Made by a program: the position numbers and the translations under genes. Below, one piece after another: positions 63,912 to 64,000 of a stretch of 64,000 nucleotides of DNA (within the stretch, counting starts at the first letter, position 1; each line of letters starts with the position of its first letter). The notes beneath the pieces were generated by a model that had not been told where the DNA came from, made no database searches, and was given only the letters and a program-made list of their open reading frames with translations. The stretch comes from Chromatiales bacterium (GTDB taxonomy: Bacteria; Pseudomonadota; Gammaproteobacteria; Chromatiales; Chromatiaceae): assembly GCA_028280505.1 (NCBI GenBank), contig JANQLO010000006.1, positions 45,332 to 109,331 on the forward strand. Direction: 5' to 3'.

Positions 63912-64000
63912 AGCTCTCTGTTCTACGGATATATCAACCAGTACGGAATATTTCCTTTGGATATGGGAACTTGGCTGGGCATTGAAGAGGTGACCGGTTT
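63912..64000 (+). CDS. Gene fragment at the right edge, right of the IS element
   Basis: One frame remains open from the IS edge to the window end and reads SSLFYGYINQYGIFPLDMGTWLG followed by IEEVTG, which is protein-like. It is not related to the nei remnant. It is probably the interior of a coding region cut by the IS or a rearrangement; 29 residues are too few to name it. Confidence 0.35.

Larger units (their letters stand above)
62665..63912 (-). mobile_element. IS3-family insertion sequence
   Basis: The 1248-base element is bounded by imperfect terminal inverted repeats: the left end reads TGGACCC then ATTGGACAG after a short spacer; the right end, on the minus strand, reads TGGACCC then ATTGGACAG, and both later share GATAAGTGC. 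It carries overlapping orfA and orfB typical of IS3. Bases outside the ends (AAG on the left, GCT on the right) do not form a target-site duplication. Confidence 0.88.

Overview
The window most likely comes from a sulfur-oxidising, nitrogen-fixing gammaproteobacterium, probably a Chromatiales-type or chemosynthetic-symbiont relative. Three things point there: a long nif cluster whose order resembles that of Azotobacter, a flavocytochrome c sulfide dehydrogenase pair (fccAB), and gammaproteobacterial housekeeping blocks (rimP-nusA-infB-rbfA-truB-rpsO-pnp, pepA/lptFG, holC). The genus is inferred from content and cannot be fixed by reading alone.

Positions 1-29.4 kb hold the accessory half of a nif regulon. 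It starts with the end of an LRV-repeat protein, an unknown protein, glgC and a ParDE toxin-antitoxin pair. The first large operon follows: nifE, nifN, nifX, an RseC-like gene, the DUF269 and DUF683 genes, two ferredoxins, a TPR protein and two unknown proteins (3.6-10.1 kb). A CHASE-domain hybrid histidine kinase (10.3-13.0 kb) separates it from a small NifZ-like gene that diverges from iscA-nifU-nifS (13.1-16.0 kb). A 7-kb glycan island (16.3-23.5 kb: two ELM1-type glycosyltransferases, three paralogous GT-A-like transferases, an O-antigen ligase and a GT4 transferase) lies between nifS and nifV. The last nif operon is nifV-cysE-TPR-nifW-nifZ-nifM-clpX (23.8-29.4 kb). nifHDK, nifB and nifA are not in the window.

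Four readable sigma-54 (-24/-12) promoters, each with an upstream TGT-N10-ACA NifA site, drive nifE, iscA, nifV and a stand-alone modA at 42.3 kb. modA lies far from the nif cluster, next to pnp and holC, so molybdate capture appears to be wired into the NifA regulon. This is the most interesting regulatory observation here.

Positions 29.4-58.2 kb carry fccAB, a 1.1-kb non-coding stretch, a DUF302 and a Sel1 protein, the translation/RNA operon ending in pnp, modA, holC, pepA and lptFG, an RDD protein, a PilZ protein with a two-component pair, a base-excision glycosylase, a GFA-type protein, a dihydrolipoyl-dehydrogenase-like enzyme, glcE-glcD and the PEP-synthase regulator. Positions 58.6-64 kb look recently rearranged: a repeat-rich autotransporter, a 5'-truncated nei gene, and an intact-looking IS3-family element without target-site duplication.
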